From contig NZ_CP178740.1 of NCBI RefSeq assembly GCF_047324305.1, positions 1,984,001 to 2,048,000 on the forward strand: 64,000 nt of DNA. The letters run 5' to 3'. A model generated the notes under the pieces. The model saw only the letters and a list, made by a program, of their open reading frames with translations, had not been told where the DNA came from and did not search any database. Position numbers and translations under genes: made by a program. Below, in pieces: positions 16,441-24,317 of the stretch (position 1 is its first letter; each line of letters begins with the position of its first letter). This DNA is from Acerihabitans sp047324305 (GTDB lineage: Bacteria; Pseudomonadota; Gammaproteobacteria; Enterobacterales; Enterobacteriaceae).

Positions 16441-17443
16441 GATCCGGGATTTAGTCGTCCGCTACAAGACGGGCACCCTGCTGAGCCGCCTGCGGCCCGG
16501 CGCGGTCCGCCATGTCGATGTGTTGGCGGGCGTCAGCCTGCATGTGCCGCCGGGCAAGACGTTGGGCCTTATCGGTGAAAGCGGCAGCGGCAAAACCACC
16601 CTCGGCCGCGCGGTTATCGGCCTGGCGCCTACGGCGCGCGGCAGCATTCAGGTCAACGGCCGCGAACCGCATGACGCCAGCGATTTGTCCTGGCGCGCCA
16701 TTCGACGGGAAACCGGGCTGATATTCCAGGACCCGATGGCCGCGCTCGACCCGCGCATGACCGTCGAACATCTGGTTACTGAGCCGTTTACCGTCAACGG
16801 CCGGGAGATTAAACGCCGGGTGGAGGCCTCCCGGCTGCTCGACCTGGTGGGGTTGCCGTCGCTGTTCCTCGACCGCTATCCCCATCAGCTGTCCGGCGGC
16901 CAGGCGCGGCGGGTGGCGGTGGCGCGGGCGCTGGCACTGCGTCCGAAGCTTATCATCGCCGACGAACCCACGGCGGGGCTGGATCTGTCGGTGCAGGGCG
17001 AGTTGCTGAACCTGTTGACCGCCCTGCAGCGCGAGCTGGGCATGAGTTACCTGATCATTACCCATAACCTGGCCATCACCCGCCACGTTACCGACCGTAT
17101 CGCCATTATGTATCTAGGGCGCATCGTGGAAACCGGTCCGACCGACGTGGTGTTCCGCCAGCCGGCCCATCCCTATACCCGGGCGCTGCTGAGCGCGAAA
17201 AGCAAACATAATCCGCCCAATGCCGGCGTGCTGACCGGCGAGGTGCCCACCCTGGCGCGCCGGCCTTCCGGCTGTGAATTCCATACCCGTTGTCCCCTGG
17301 CGACCCTGCTGTGCCGGACCGCCGCACCCGTATTACGTCCCCTCAGCGGGGAGCACCAGGTTTCCTGTCATACCCCTTTGATTAACGCGCAACCCCAACA
17401 GGCTCAGCCCAGCCGCATCATAGTTAAGGAGATGCATCCATGA
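16427..17443 (+). CDS. Oligopeptide-type ABC transporter ATPase (DppF-like)
   Basis: The second ATPase (338 residues) has Walker A GESGSGKTT, signature LSGGQARRVAVA, Walker B LIIADEPTAGLD, and the OppF-type tail CEFHTRCPLATLLC. Its start lies inside the end of the preceding gene (14-base overlap); ATG 16427 or 16433 are both possible. A stretch TLLSRLRPGAVRHVDVLAG inserted before Walker A is common in DppF relatives. It overlaps the solute-binding protein gene by ATGA. Confidence 0.93.
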   Translation: MPMLEIRDLVVRYKTGTLLSRLRPGAVRHVDVLAGVSLHVPPGKTLGLIGESGSGKTTLGRAVIGLAPTARGSIQVNGREPHDASDLSWRAIRRETGLIFQDPMAALDPRMTVEHLVTEPFTVNGREIKRRVEASRLLDLVGLPSLFLDRYPHQLSGGQARRVAVARALALRPKLIIADEPTAGLDLSVQGELLNLLTALQRELGMSYLIITHNLAITRHVTDRIAIMYLGRIVETGPTDVVFRQPAHPYTRALLSAKSKHNPPNAGVLTGEVPTLARRPSGCEFHTRCPLATLLCRTAAPVLRPLSGEHQVSCHTPLINAQPQQAQPSRIIVKEMHP

Positions 17444-19017
17444 AAGGCCCCTCGATGAACAGACGTTCCCTTCTCAAGACGATGGCGATTCTCGCCGCGG
17501 GGGCTTCCAGCTCGCTGATGATCGGCGGCCAGAGGCTGGCCTTTGCCGCGGATAATAAAAATAAGATCCTGCGGGTGCAAAACGACCTGGATATTACCAA
17601 CCTCGATCCGGCCAACCGCAGCGGCTGGTATGACGAAATGGTGATGTTCGCGGTGTACTCCGGCCTGTGCCAGTACAAGGCGGGCACCGAGTGGGGCTGG
17701 CAGTTGGATGCGGCTGAATCGCTGGAGCAGGTGGACCCGCTGACGGTGCATTTCAAGCTGAAGCCGGGCATAAAATGGACCGGCGACTTCGGCGAGATGA
17801 CGGCGGAGGATGTTAAATACTCTTATGAACGTTTCCTTGACCCAAAACTGTCCGCCATCTATGCCTCCGACTGGGAGGCGTTGGATCACGTGGAAATCAA
17901 GGGCACCTATGAGGGCGTTATCCATCTCAAGCACCCGTTTGCGCCGTTGTTCACCAGCACTCTGCCGCACGCCTCAGGCCTGATCGTCTGTAAAAAAGCG
18001 GTGGAAGCCGCCAAGGACAAAAAAATCGCCACCGATCCGCTGGCGTCTTCCGGCCCGTATAAGATTGGCGAATGGCTGCCGCGCGAGCGGCTGACCCTGG
18101 TGCGCAATGAAAAATGGAGCGGCCCGCACAGTTTTTATGATCAGATTCAACTGGTGCCGATTGGCGATTTGAACACGGCGGAAATCGCCTTTGAAGCCGG
18201 CGATCTGGATATGACCAAAATCAACATCAGCGCCATACCCAAGTACCAGGGCGGCGTTGAAGGCACCACGCTTACCGTGCGGCCGGCGCTGGCCTATACT
18301 TGGCTCGGCATGAACGTTGATCATCCGCTGCTGAAAGACCTGCGGGTGCGCCGGGCCATCCAGCAGGCGATCGACGTGCCGTCCATCCTGGATGCCGCCT
18401 TCGGCGGCGCGGTGAAACCGGCGTTTGGCCTGGTGCCGCCGCCGCTGCCCGGCGCGCGCGGCAAAAATATCTATCCGTACTCCCCGGAGGCCGCCAAAAA
18501 GCTGCTCAAGGAAGCGGGTGTGTCCAATCTGCAACTGCGGCTGGACTTAACCACCTCCACCGACGGCGGCACCGTGGCGCAGGTGATCCAGGCGCAGCTG
18601 GCCGAAGTGGGCATCACGCTTAAAATCAATCAGATGGATGGCGCCGCTTTTGTCGCCGCGGGCCAGGAGTCCGAAGGCACCGCCTGGAAGGACGCGCAGC
18701 TGCGCATGACCACATTCACCACCGCGCCGGACGCCAGCTGGGTTACCGCGTGGTTTACCTGCAGCCAGGTGGGCATCTGGAACACCCAGCGCACCTGCGA
18801 CAAGGCATGGGATCAGTTGAATCTTGAGGCGGCCAATGAGCTGGATCAGGCTAAGCGGGCCGCCATGTACGTCAAGCTGCAGGATCAGTTGGAAGAGACC
18901 GGCGCCTATGTCTTTTTATATCACGGCAGCAACGCCTGGGTGACACCCGCCGCTATCCATGGCGCCTGGACGCCCGACGGCCAGTGGCCGTTGTTCCGCG
19001 AAATCAAAAGCGTCTGA
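17440..19017 (+). CDS. Periplasmic solute-binding protein of the peptide-type ABC importer (SBP family 5)
   Basis: The 525-residue protein is of the DppA/OppA type. It has a likely twin-arginine signal: MNRRSLLKTMAILAAG near the N-terminus (NRRSLLK fits the Tat consensus), cleaved near AFAAD. Family hallmarks are NLDPANRSGWYDEM, the pseudo-symmetric LKPGIKWTGDFGEMTAEDVKYSYERFLDP segment and a C-terminal SNAWVTPAAIHGAW. It captures the substrate in the periplasm. AAGGAG lies 8 bases before ATG 17440. The gene is last of the importer, unlike many dpp operons where it is first. Tat export would mean it is folded before secretion. Confidence 0.92.
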   Translation: MKGPSMNRRSLLKTMAILAAGASSSLMIGGQRLAFAADNKNKILRVQNDLDITNLDPANRSGWYDEMVMFAVYSGLCQYKAGTEWGWQLDAAESLEQVDPLTVHFKLKPGIKWTGDFGEMTAEDVKYSYERFLDPKLSAIYASDWEALDHVEIKGTYEGVIHLKHPFAPLFTSTLPHASGLIVCKKAVEAAKDKKIATDPLASSGPYKIGEWLPRERLTLVRNEKWSGPHSFYDQIQLVPIGDLNTAEIAFEAGDLDMTKINISAIPKYQGGVEGTTLTVRPALAYTWLGMNVDHPLLKDLRVRRAIQQAIDVPSILDAAFGGAVKPAFGLVPPPLPGARGKNIYPYSPEAAKKLLKEAGVSNLQLRLDLTTSTDGGTVAQVIQAQLAEVGITLKINQMDGAAFVAAGQESEGTAWKDAQLRMTTFTTAPDASWVTAWFTCSQVGIWNTQRTCDKAWDQLNLEAANELDQAKRAAMYVKLQDQLEETGAYVFLYHGSNAWVTPAAIHGAWTPDGQWPLFREIKSV

Positions 19018-19123
19018 TCGGCCGGTTTTACCGCCCGGGCGGGTAGCGCCGGGCTTTATCACTGAAAAAAAGAATATCGGCCCGGGCTGTTGAGTGCGCC
19101 CGGCGCCGGATGTGGGAGCTTCC

Positions 19124-20377
19124 TTGACTACTGCCCGTATTCCCCTCGCCCCGAAAAAAAGCGTACGCACCGCCGCCAGCGCACTGAGACATCCCAACTA
19201 CCGACGGTTTTTCGGCGGTCAGCTGTTATCGGTGATTGGCAGCTGGATTCATACCATCGCCCTGGGCTGGCTGATTTGGCGACTGGGCGTGTCGTCGCCG
19301 GTGATGCTCGGGCTGCTGGCGTTTTGCAGCCAGGGACCCATTCTGCTGTTTGGTTTGTTTACCGGCGTTATCGTCGATCGCTGCGATCGGCGCCGTCTGG
19401 TGCTGGCCACGCAAATCGGCCTGACGCTGCTGGTGGCGCTGCTGTCGATACTGACGTTAAACCATTGGATTACCGGGGAAATCGCTATTGTCATCGCCCT
19501 CGGCCTGGGCCTTATCAGCGCGTTTGATCTGCCGGGCCGGCAGTCACTGGTGGTCGACCTGGTGGAATATAACGACCTGGGCAACGCGCTGGCGCTGAAC
19601 TCGGTTATTTTTAACGGCGCCCGCCTGATTGGACCGGCGCTGGGCGGCGTGCTGGTGGATACCGTCGGGGAAGGGTGGTGTTTCGCCTTTATCGCCGCCT
19701 CTTATGTGCCGCTGATTCTGTTTTTATCCACCATGCGTATTCCGCAGCGTCCACCGGTAACGCGCGACGGCAACCTGCTGACGGAAATGGCGGAAGGGTT
19801 GGCCTTTCTGCGCCAGGATCCCGACGCCCTGCGCATCCTGCTGCTGGTCGGGCTGTGCAGCCTGACCAGCGTGCCCTATTTTTCCTTTCTGCCCATGCTG
19901 GCGGATACGGTGTTGCAAGGGGGCCCCGCCGGGTCGGGCATTTTAATGAGCATTACCGGCGTTGGCGCGCTTATGGCCGCCCTGCGCCTGGCATGGAGCA
20001 GCGATATCGGCAAGATGCGCCCCTGGCCGATGTGGGCGGCGCTGATGCTGGGCATCTCGCAGATATGCCTGGGCCTGTCGCATCTGTTCTGGCTCAGCGC
20101 CCTGATAGCCGCGCCGATAGGCTATGCCATATTGACCCAGAACCTCAGCTCGAACTCGCTGCTCCAGCACCGGGTGCCCGACGCCCTGCGCGGCCGGCTG
20201 ATGTCGTTTTATTCCATGATGCTGATAGGCACCGTGCCCATCGGCGCCATCATCTGCGGCGGCGCGGCCGAACTGCTCGGCCTGCCGCTGACCATGATCA
20301 TCGGCGGCCTGGCATGCCTGGCGGGCGTCGCCGCCATTGCCGGCTGGGACCATTTCGGCGCCCGGCGCAACGCATGA
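19124..20377 (+). CDS. MFS transporter (EntS/MFS_3-like)
   Basis: The approximately 417-residue protein has 12 predicted membrane helices. It opens with RHPNYRRFFGGQLLSVIGSWIHTIALGWL, the MFS_3 (enterobactin exporter EntS-like) pattern, and carries the motif A region GVIVDRCDRRRLVL. It probably exports a metabolite or product linked to the operon. The start is uncertain: TTG 19124 lies 5 bases after GGGAG, while GTG codons at 19094 and 19112 lack good spacing. It follows the binding-protein gene by about 100 bases and precedes a hydrolase gene by 38 bases. Confidence 0.85.
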   Translation: MTTARIPLAPKKSVRTAASALRHPNYRRFFGGQLLSVIGSWIHTIALGWLIWRLGVSSPVMLGLLAFCSQGPILLFGLFTGVIVDRCDRRRLVLATQIGLTLLVALLSILTLNHWITGEIAIVIALGLGLISAFDLPGRQSLVVDLVEYNDLGNALALNSVIFNGARLIGPALGGVLVDTVGEGWCFAFIAASYVPLILFLSTMRIPQRPPVTRDGNLLTEMAEGLAFLRQDPDALRILLLVGLCSLTSVPYFSFLPMLADTVLQGGPAGSGILMSITGVGALMAALRLAWSSDIGKMRPWPMWAALMLGISQICLGLSHLFWLSALIAAPIGYAILTQNLSSNSLLQHRVPDALRGRLMSFYSMMLIGTVPIGAIICGGAAELLGLPLTMIIGGLACLAGVAAIAGWDHFGARRNA

Positions 20378-20415
20378 TTTCCCCTTTTCAGCCCTTATCG
20401 CCGGGAGGCACCCGC

Positions 20416-22413
20416 ATGTCTGACATCGTTGAACCATCACTCGTGGTACCGCCATATCGCCAGATCGTTATTCCGCTGTCGGATGGCGTGCAGCTCGCCG
20501 CCCGGCTATGGCTGCCGGAAGGCGCGGCGCGAGTCCCCCTGGTGCTGGAATGGATCCCGTACCGCCAGTCCGATAATACGGCGGTGGGGGATGCGATGAT
20601 CCATGGTTTTTTTGCCGCCCACGGCATGGCCGCCATGCGTATCGACCTGCGCGGCAGCGGCAACTCCACCGGGCTGCTGCAAGACGAGTATCTGGCCCGG
20701 GAGCAGGACGACGCGGTGGCAGTCATCGCCTGGATTGCCGCCCAGGAATGGAGCAACGGCAGTGTCGGCATGATCGGCATCTCCTGGGGCGGTTTTGCCG
20801 CGCTGCAAATCGCCACCCGCCGCCCGCCGGCGTTGAAGGCCATTATTACCTGCTGCTCCACCGACGATCGTTATGCCGACGACGTGCATTTTATGGGCGG
20901 GGCGCTGCTGACCGACGGGCTGCAATGGGGCAGCGGCTTGTTTACCCAACTGGGACGGCCGCTGGACCCGGCCCATGTGGGCGAAAGCTGGCGCGATCTG
21001 TGGCTGGAACGCCTTAACGGCATGGAGCCGCCGCTTGGCCGGTGGCTGGCGCATATGGAGCGCGACGATTTCTGGCGGCATGGTTCGGTGTGCGAAAACT
21101 ACGATGATATCCAATGCGCGGTCTATGCGGTGGGCGGCTGGACCGACGGTTATTCAGACGCCATTCTGCGCCTGATGGCTAATCTGAAGGTGCCGCGCAA
21201 AGGGCTAATCGGTCCCTGGACCCATATCTATCCCAACTGGGGCACGCCGGGGCCGGCTATCGACTTCCTCGGCGTTTGCCTGCGCTTCTGGCGGCAATGG
21301 CTGCTGGGGGAGGAGACCGGCATCATGGACGAGCCGATGCTGGATCTCTGGCAGGGGGAAAACCTGCGTTCCGAACCGTCGTCGCTGACCCTGGACGGTC
21401 ATTGGATCAGCGCGCCGGGCTGGCCGGTGGGATCGCAAACCCGGGATTTCTACCTGTCCGGCGGCGGGCTAGCCGACAGCGCGCCCGCGCCCGCCTCACC
21501 GCGGGTGATAGCCACGCCCATGCACTGCGGCCTGATGGGCGGCGAATGGTGCCCGCTGGACGGCGGCGGCAATGCCCCTGAATTCCAGGCCGATCAGCGT
21601 CAGGACGACGGCCTGTCGGTCTGTTTTGATACGCCGGTCCTCGGCGAGCCGCTTACCCTGTGCGGCAAAGCCGGGCTGGAGGTGGATATCGCCTTTGACA
21701 GCCCCTCCGCCATGCTGATATTGCGCCTTAACGAGGTGGCGGCCGACGGCCGCTCAGCCCGCATTACCTTTGGCATTCACCGGCTGGTGCGCCCCGATGT
21801 GCCGGCGGGGCAGGCTTTCCGGGTGGTCTTGCCGTTGAAAGGCGTGGCCTACCGTTTCTCCGCCGGTTGCCGGATACGTCTGGCGCTCTCCACCACCTAT
21901 TGGCCGATGGCCTGGGCGGAACCGGGGCAGGGGCCGGTTACGCTGTGGCCGCACGGCGCGGTGTTGCGCCTGCCGTCCCGGCCTGCCGGCGTAGTGGATC
22001 GCGCGCGGCCGTTTGGCCCCGCCCGCTCGGCACCCGCGCTTGCGCATGAAGTGCTGGCCCCGGAAATCACGTCGCGCCAGGCGCTGTGGGACGCGGCCAG
22101 CGGCACGCACCGCCTGACCATGGATGCCCAGCGACAGCAAACCCGTATCGGCGAGCTGAGTTTTGACGGCGAGGGCCATGAGTCTTACGTCATTGGCGCC
22201 ACCCCTGAAAGCGCCCGCTGGGAGGCGGTGCGGATGCAGCGTTACACCCGGCCCGGCTGGCATATCGCGCTACGCAGCGAAACCTCCCTGGCCTGGAAGG
22301 ACGGCGGCCTGATCCTGACCTCGGCTTATGAGGCGCAGGAAAACGGGCAGGTGGTGTTCGAGCGGCGGTGGGAACAACACTTCGCCGCCAGAATTAGCGG
22401 CAAACGCGGCTGA
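20416..22413 (+). CDS. CocE/NonD-family serine hydrolase (first copy)
   Basis: The 665-residue protein belongs to the X-Pro dipeptidyl-peptidase/CocE family: an alpha/beta hydrolase domain with nucleophile elbow GISWGG (Ser about residue 123), the oxyanion-side motif MRIDLRGSGNSTG, a helical cap, and a C-terminal jelly-roll domain (about residues 410-550). Relatives hydrolyse cocaine esters, alpha-amino acid esters, acyl amides or X-Pro peptides. ATG 20416 has GGGAGG 7 bases upstream; the open frame further upstream runs through the MFS gene and is not real. It pairs with a paralogue at 24314-26323, which argues for substrates imported by the adjacent ABC system. Confidence 0.9.
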   Translation: MSDIVEPSLVVPPYRQIVIPLSDGVQLAARLWLPEGAARVPLVLEWIPYRQSDNTAVGDAMIHGFFAAHGMAAMRIDLRGSGNSTGLLQDEYLAREQDDAVAVIAWIAAQEWSNGSVGMIGISWGGFAALQIATRRPPALKAIITCCSTDDRYADDVHFMGGALLTDGLQWGSGLFTQLGRPLDPAHVGESWRDLWLERLNGMEPPLGRWLAHMERDDFWRHGSVCENYDDIQCAVYAVGGWTDGYSDAILRLMANLKVPRKGLIGPWTHIYPNWGTPGPAIDFLGVCLRFWRQWLLGEETGIMDEPMLDLWQGENLRSEPSSLTLDGHWISAPGWPVGSQTRDFYLSGGGLADSAPAPASPRVIATPMHCGLMGGEWCPLDGGGNAPEFQADQRQDDGLSVCFDTPVLGEPLTLCGKAGLEVDIAFDSPSAMLILRLNEVAADGRSARITFGIHRLVRPDVPAGQAFRVVLPLKGVAYRFSAGCRIRLALSTTYWPMAWAEPGQGPVTLWPHGAVLRLPSRPAGVVDRARPFGPARSAPALAHEVLAPEITSRQALWDAASGTHRLTMDAQRQQTRIGELSFDGEGHESYVIGATPESARWEAVRMQRYTRPGWHIALRSETSLAWKDGGLILTSAYEAQENGQVVFERRWEQHFAARISGKRG

Positions 22414-22469
22414 TTACGTTACTATGGTGAACATGACGGGCTTATTGGTGCGTAACCGGATTCAGTAAT

Positions 22470-23438
22470 ATGCAGTCAAACGACCCCATCGTGTTCACTT
22501 TCCTGCTGGGTCATGATTTTTCCATGATGAGCCTGGCATCGGCTATCGAGCCGCTGCGCTCCTATAACCGGCTCTACGAGGCGAAAACCTTCGCCTGGCA
22601 CCTGGCCAGCCTGGCCGGGGAGCCGGTCGAGGCGGCCAACGGCATTCCCTTTCCTACCGTGCCGGTTAACGATGTGCTGCCGGTGTCCCACTATCTGTTT
22701 ATCTGCGGCGGCGAACGCGTGGTGGCGCCCAGGTTCGAGCGCGGCTACCTTAAGGCGGTGCGGCAGGCGGCCCGGGCCGGACTGTTTATCGGCTCGCTGT
22801 CCACCGGCACCTTTCTGTTGGCCAAATGCGGCCTGCTGAAGGGATATCGCTGTACTATTCATTGGGAAAGCCGCACGGCGTTCGGGGAAAGTTATCCGGA
22901 GATTAACTGTACCCGTAAAATCTTCGAGATCGATCGCAACCGGCTGACCTGCTCCGGCGGAACGGCGGCGATGGATATGATGCTGACCCTGATTGCCGAG
23001 CGTTATGGCGACGATCGCGCCACCGCCGTCGCCAATCAGTTCCATCATGAACGCATCCGCAGCGCCGCCGACGATCAGCGGGGCGGCCGCCCCACCCAGG
23101 GACCGATCCCGGCGACGCTCGCATCGGCCATCGCCATTATGCAGACCCATATCGAAGACCCCCTGCCGCTGCCGGATATCTCGGCACGGGTGGGTATCGG
23201 CAGCCGCCAGCTGGAACGGCTCTTCGCCCGCTATTTCGCCAGGACGCCGCAGCGTTATTATCTGGAACTGCGCCTGGAGCAGGCGCGGGAAATGCTGATC
23301 TATTCCGACCTGTCGATTATCGATATCGCGGTATCCGTCGGCTTCAGTTCCACATCGCACTTCGCCGGCGGCTTCAGGCGCGCGTTCGGCGTCCTGCCGT
23401 CGGATATGCGGCGCGCCAGGCATGCCCGAAACCGCTGA
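22470..23438 (+). CDS. GlxA-type AraC-family regulator with DJ-1/PfpI ligand domain
   Basis: The 322-residue protein has an N-terminal class I amidotransferase-like (DJ-1/PfpI) domain (residues 1-190, with STGTFLLAKCGLLKGYRCTIHWE typical of GlxA/CdhR/ArgR) and a C-terminal AraC helix-turn-helix pair (IEDPLPLPDISARVGIGSRQLERLFARYF and IIDIAVSVGFSSTSHFAGGFRRAFG). Such proteins usually activate catabolic operons for amines, amides or arginine-like compounds. It sits between the two hydrolase blocks and is the best candidate to bind the 21-bp-spaced GTCGT repeats found upstream of both. Confidence 0.9.
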   Translation: MQSNDPIVFTFLLGHDFSMMSLASAIEPLRSYNRLYEAKTFAWHLASLAGEPVEAANGIPFPTVPVNDVLPVSHYLFICGGERVVAPRFERGYLKAVRQAARAGLFIGSLSTGTFLLAKCGLLKGYRCTIHWESRTAFGESYPEINCTRKIFEIDRNRLTCSGGTAAMDMMLTLIAERYGDDRATAVANQFHHERIRSAADDQRGGRPTQGPIPATLASAIAIMQTHIEDPLPLPDISARVGIGSRQLERLFARYFARTPQRYYLELRLEQAREMLIYSDLSIIDIAVSVGFSSTSHFAGGFRRAFGVLPSDMRRARHARNR

Positions 23439-23546
23439 TGCCGCTCAATACCGCGGCGGACCTGCCGCTGTGGCGCCAGCCCGCATCCCGCGGCAACGCT
23501 TGGCTGGCGCTCGGCCGGTCATATCGAAAGTCAAATCCGGACGGAT

Positions 23547-24317
23547 TTAATAAAGATCGGCCCTGCGGTCCGCCAGATAAGGATGGTCGCGCCGCCACGC
23601 TTTTAACGTTTCCAGGCTGATTTGCGCCGTGATAAACGCCGCTGCGCCGGAGGACGCCGTCGCGATAATGGCGCCGTCCGGGCCGGCTACGCGGCTTTGC
23701 CCGACGCAGGGGAACGCGCCGCTGTCATCGCCGCGATTGGCAAAGGCGACAAAACAGCCGTTTTCATAGGCGCGGGCGGGCACCGTATGGCGCGGCACCA
23801 CGTCATAACCGGCGCTGGTGGCGCTGACGCACAGCAGGCAATCCATGCCGTTTGCCGCCAGAAAACGCGCCGCTTCGGGGAAATCCAGGTCGTAGCAGAT
23901 AAGCAAACCAAAGTTCACTCCCTCAAGCACCACGTTGACCAGGCGTCCGCCGGGACGGAAAAGCGTGGTTTCATAACCGGACCACAGATGGACCTTACGG
24001 TAATTCGCCAGCACCCGGCCATGGCGATCGATCAGGCGCAGCGCATTGTACAGCCCGTCGGCGCCCTGCTCAGCATAACCGAAGGCCAATGCCTGCCGTT
24101 TTTCCCGCGCCAGCTCCGCCAGCGCCCGCAGTATGGCGTCGCCCTGCGCCAACGCCATACTGCGGATGCGTCCGGGTTCGTCATAACCGCACAGGGCCAG
24201 CTCCGGCAACATCACCAGATCGGCCTGCGGCAGGGCCTCCATCGCCGCGCGTACCCAGGCCACGATCTCCTCCCGCCCGCCGGGCGCGCCGGCGACCTGG
24301 GCGATACCGATGTTCAT
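23547..24317 (-). CDS. Nitrilase-superfamily (carbon-nitrogen hydrolase) amidase
   Basis: The 256-residue enzyme has the full nitrilase triad: Glu39 in LPELALCGYD, Lys108 in YRKVHL and Cys141 in ICYDLDFPE. The fold hydrolyses amides, nitriles or carbamoyl groups through a thioester. Size and the absence of a long C-terminal extension favour an amidase or N-carbamoylase over a true nitrilase. The start overlaps the stop of the upstream CocE-type gene (ATGA), so the two are made together and probably act on successive bonds of the same substrate. Confidence 0.9.
   Translation of the reverse strand: MNIGIAQVAGAPGGREEIVAWVRAAMEALPQADLVMLPELALCGYDEPGRIRSMALAQGDAILRALAELAREKRQALAFGYAEQGADGLYNALRLIDRHGRVLANYRKVHLWSGYETTLFRPGGRLVNVVLEGVNFGLLICYDLDFPEAARFLAANGMDCLLCVSATSAGYDVVPRHTVPARAYENGCFVAFANRGDDSGAFPCVGQSRVAGPDGAIIATASSGAAAFITAQISLETLKAWRRDHPYLADRRADLY

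Noticed and set aside
19675..20415. N-terminal extension of the first CocE-type hydrolase
   Set aside because: The upstream part of this frame is the shadow of the MFS gene; a strong ribosome-binding site sits before ATG 20416.
22476..23423. Minus-strand frame (315 codons) antisense to the GlxA-type regulator
   Set aside because: Shadow of a well-supported AraC-family gene; no domain recognised.
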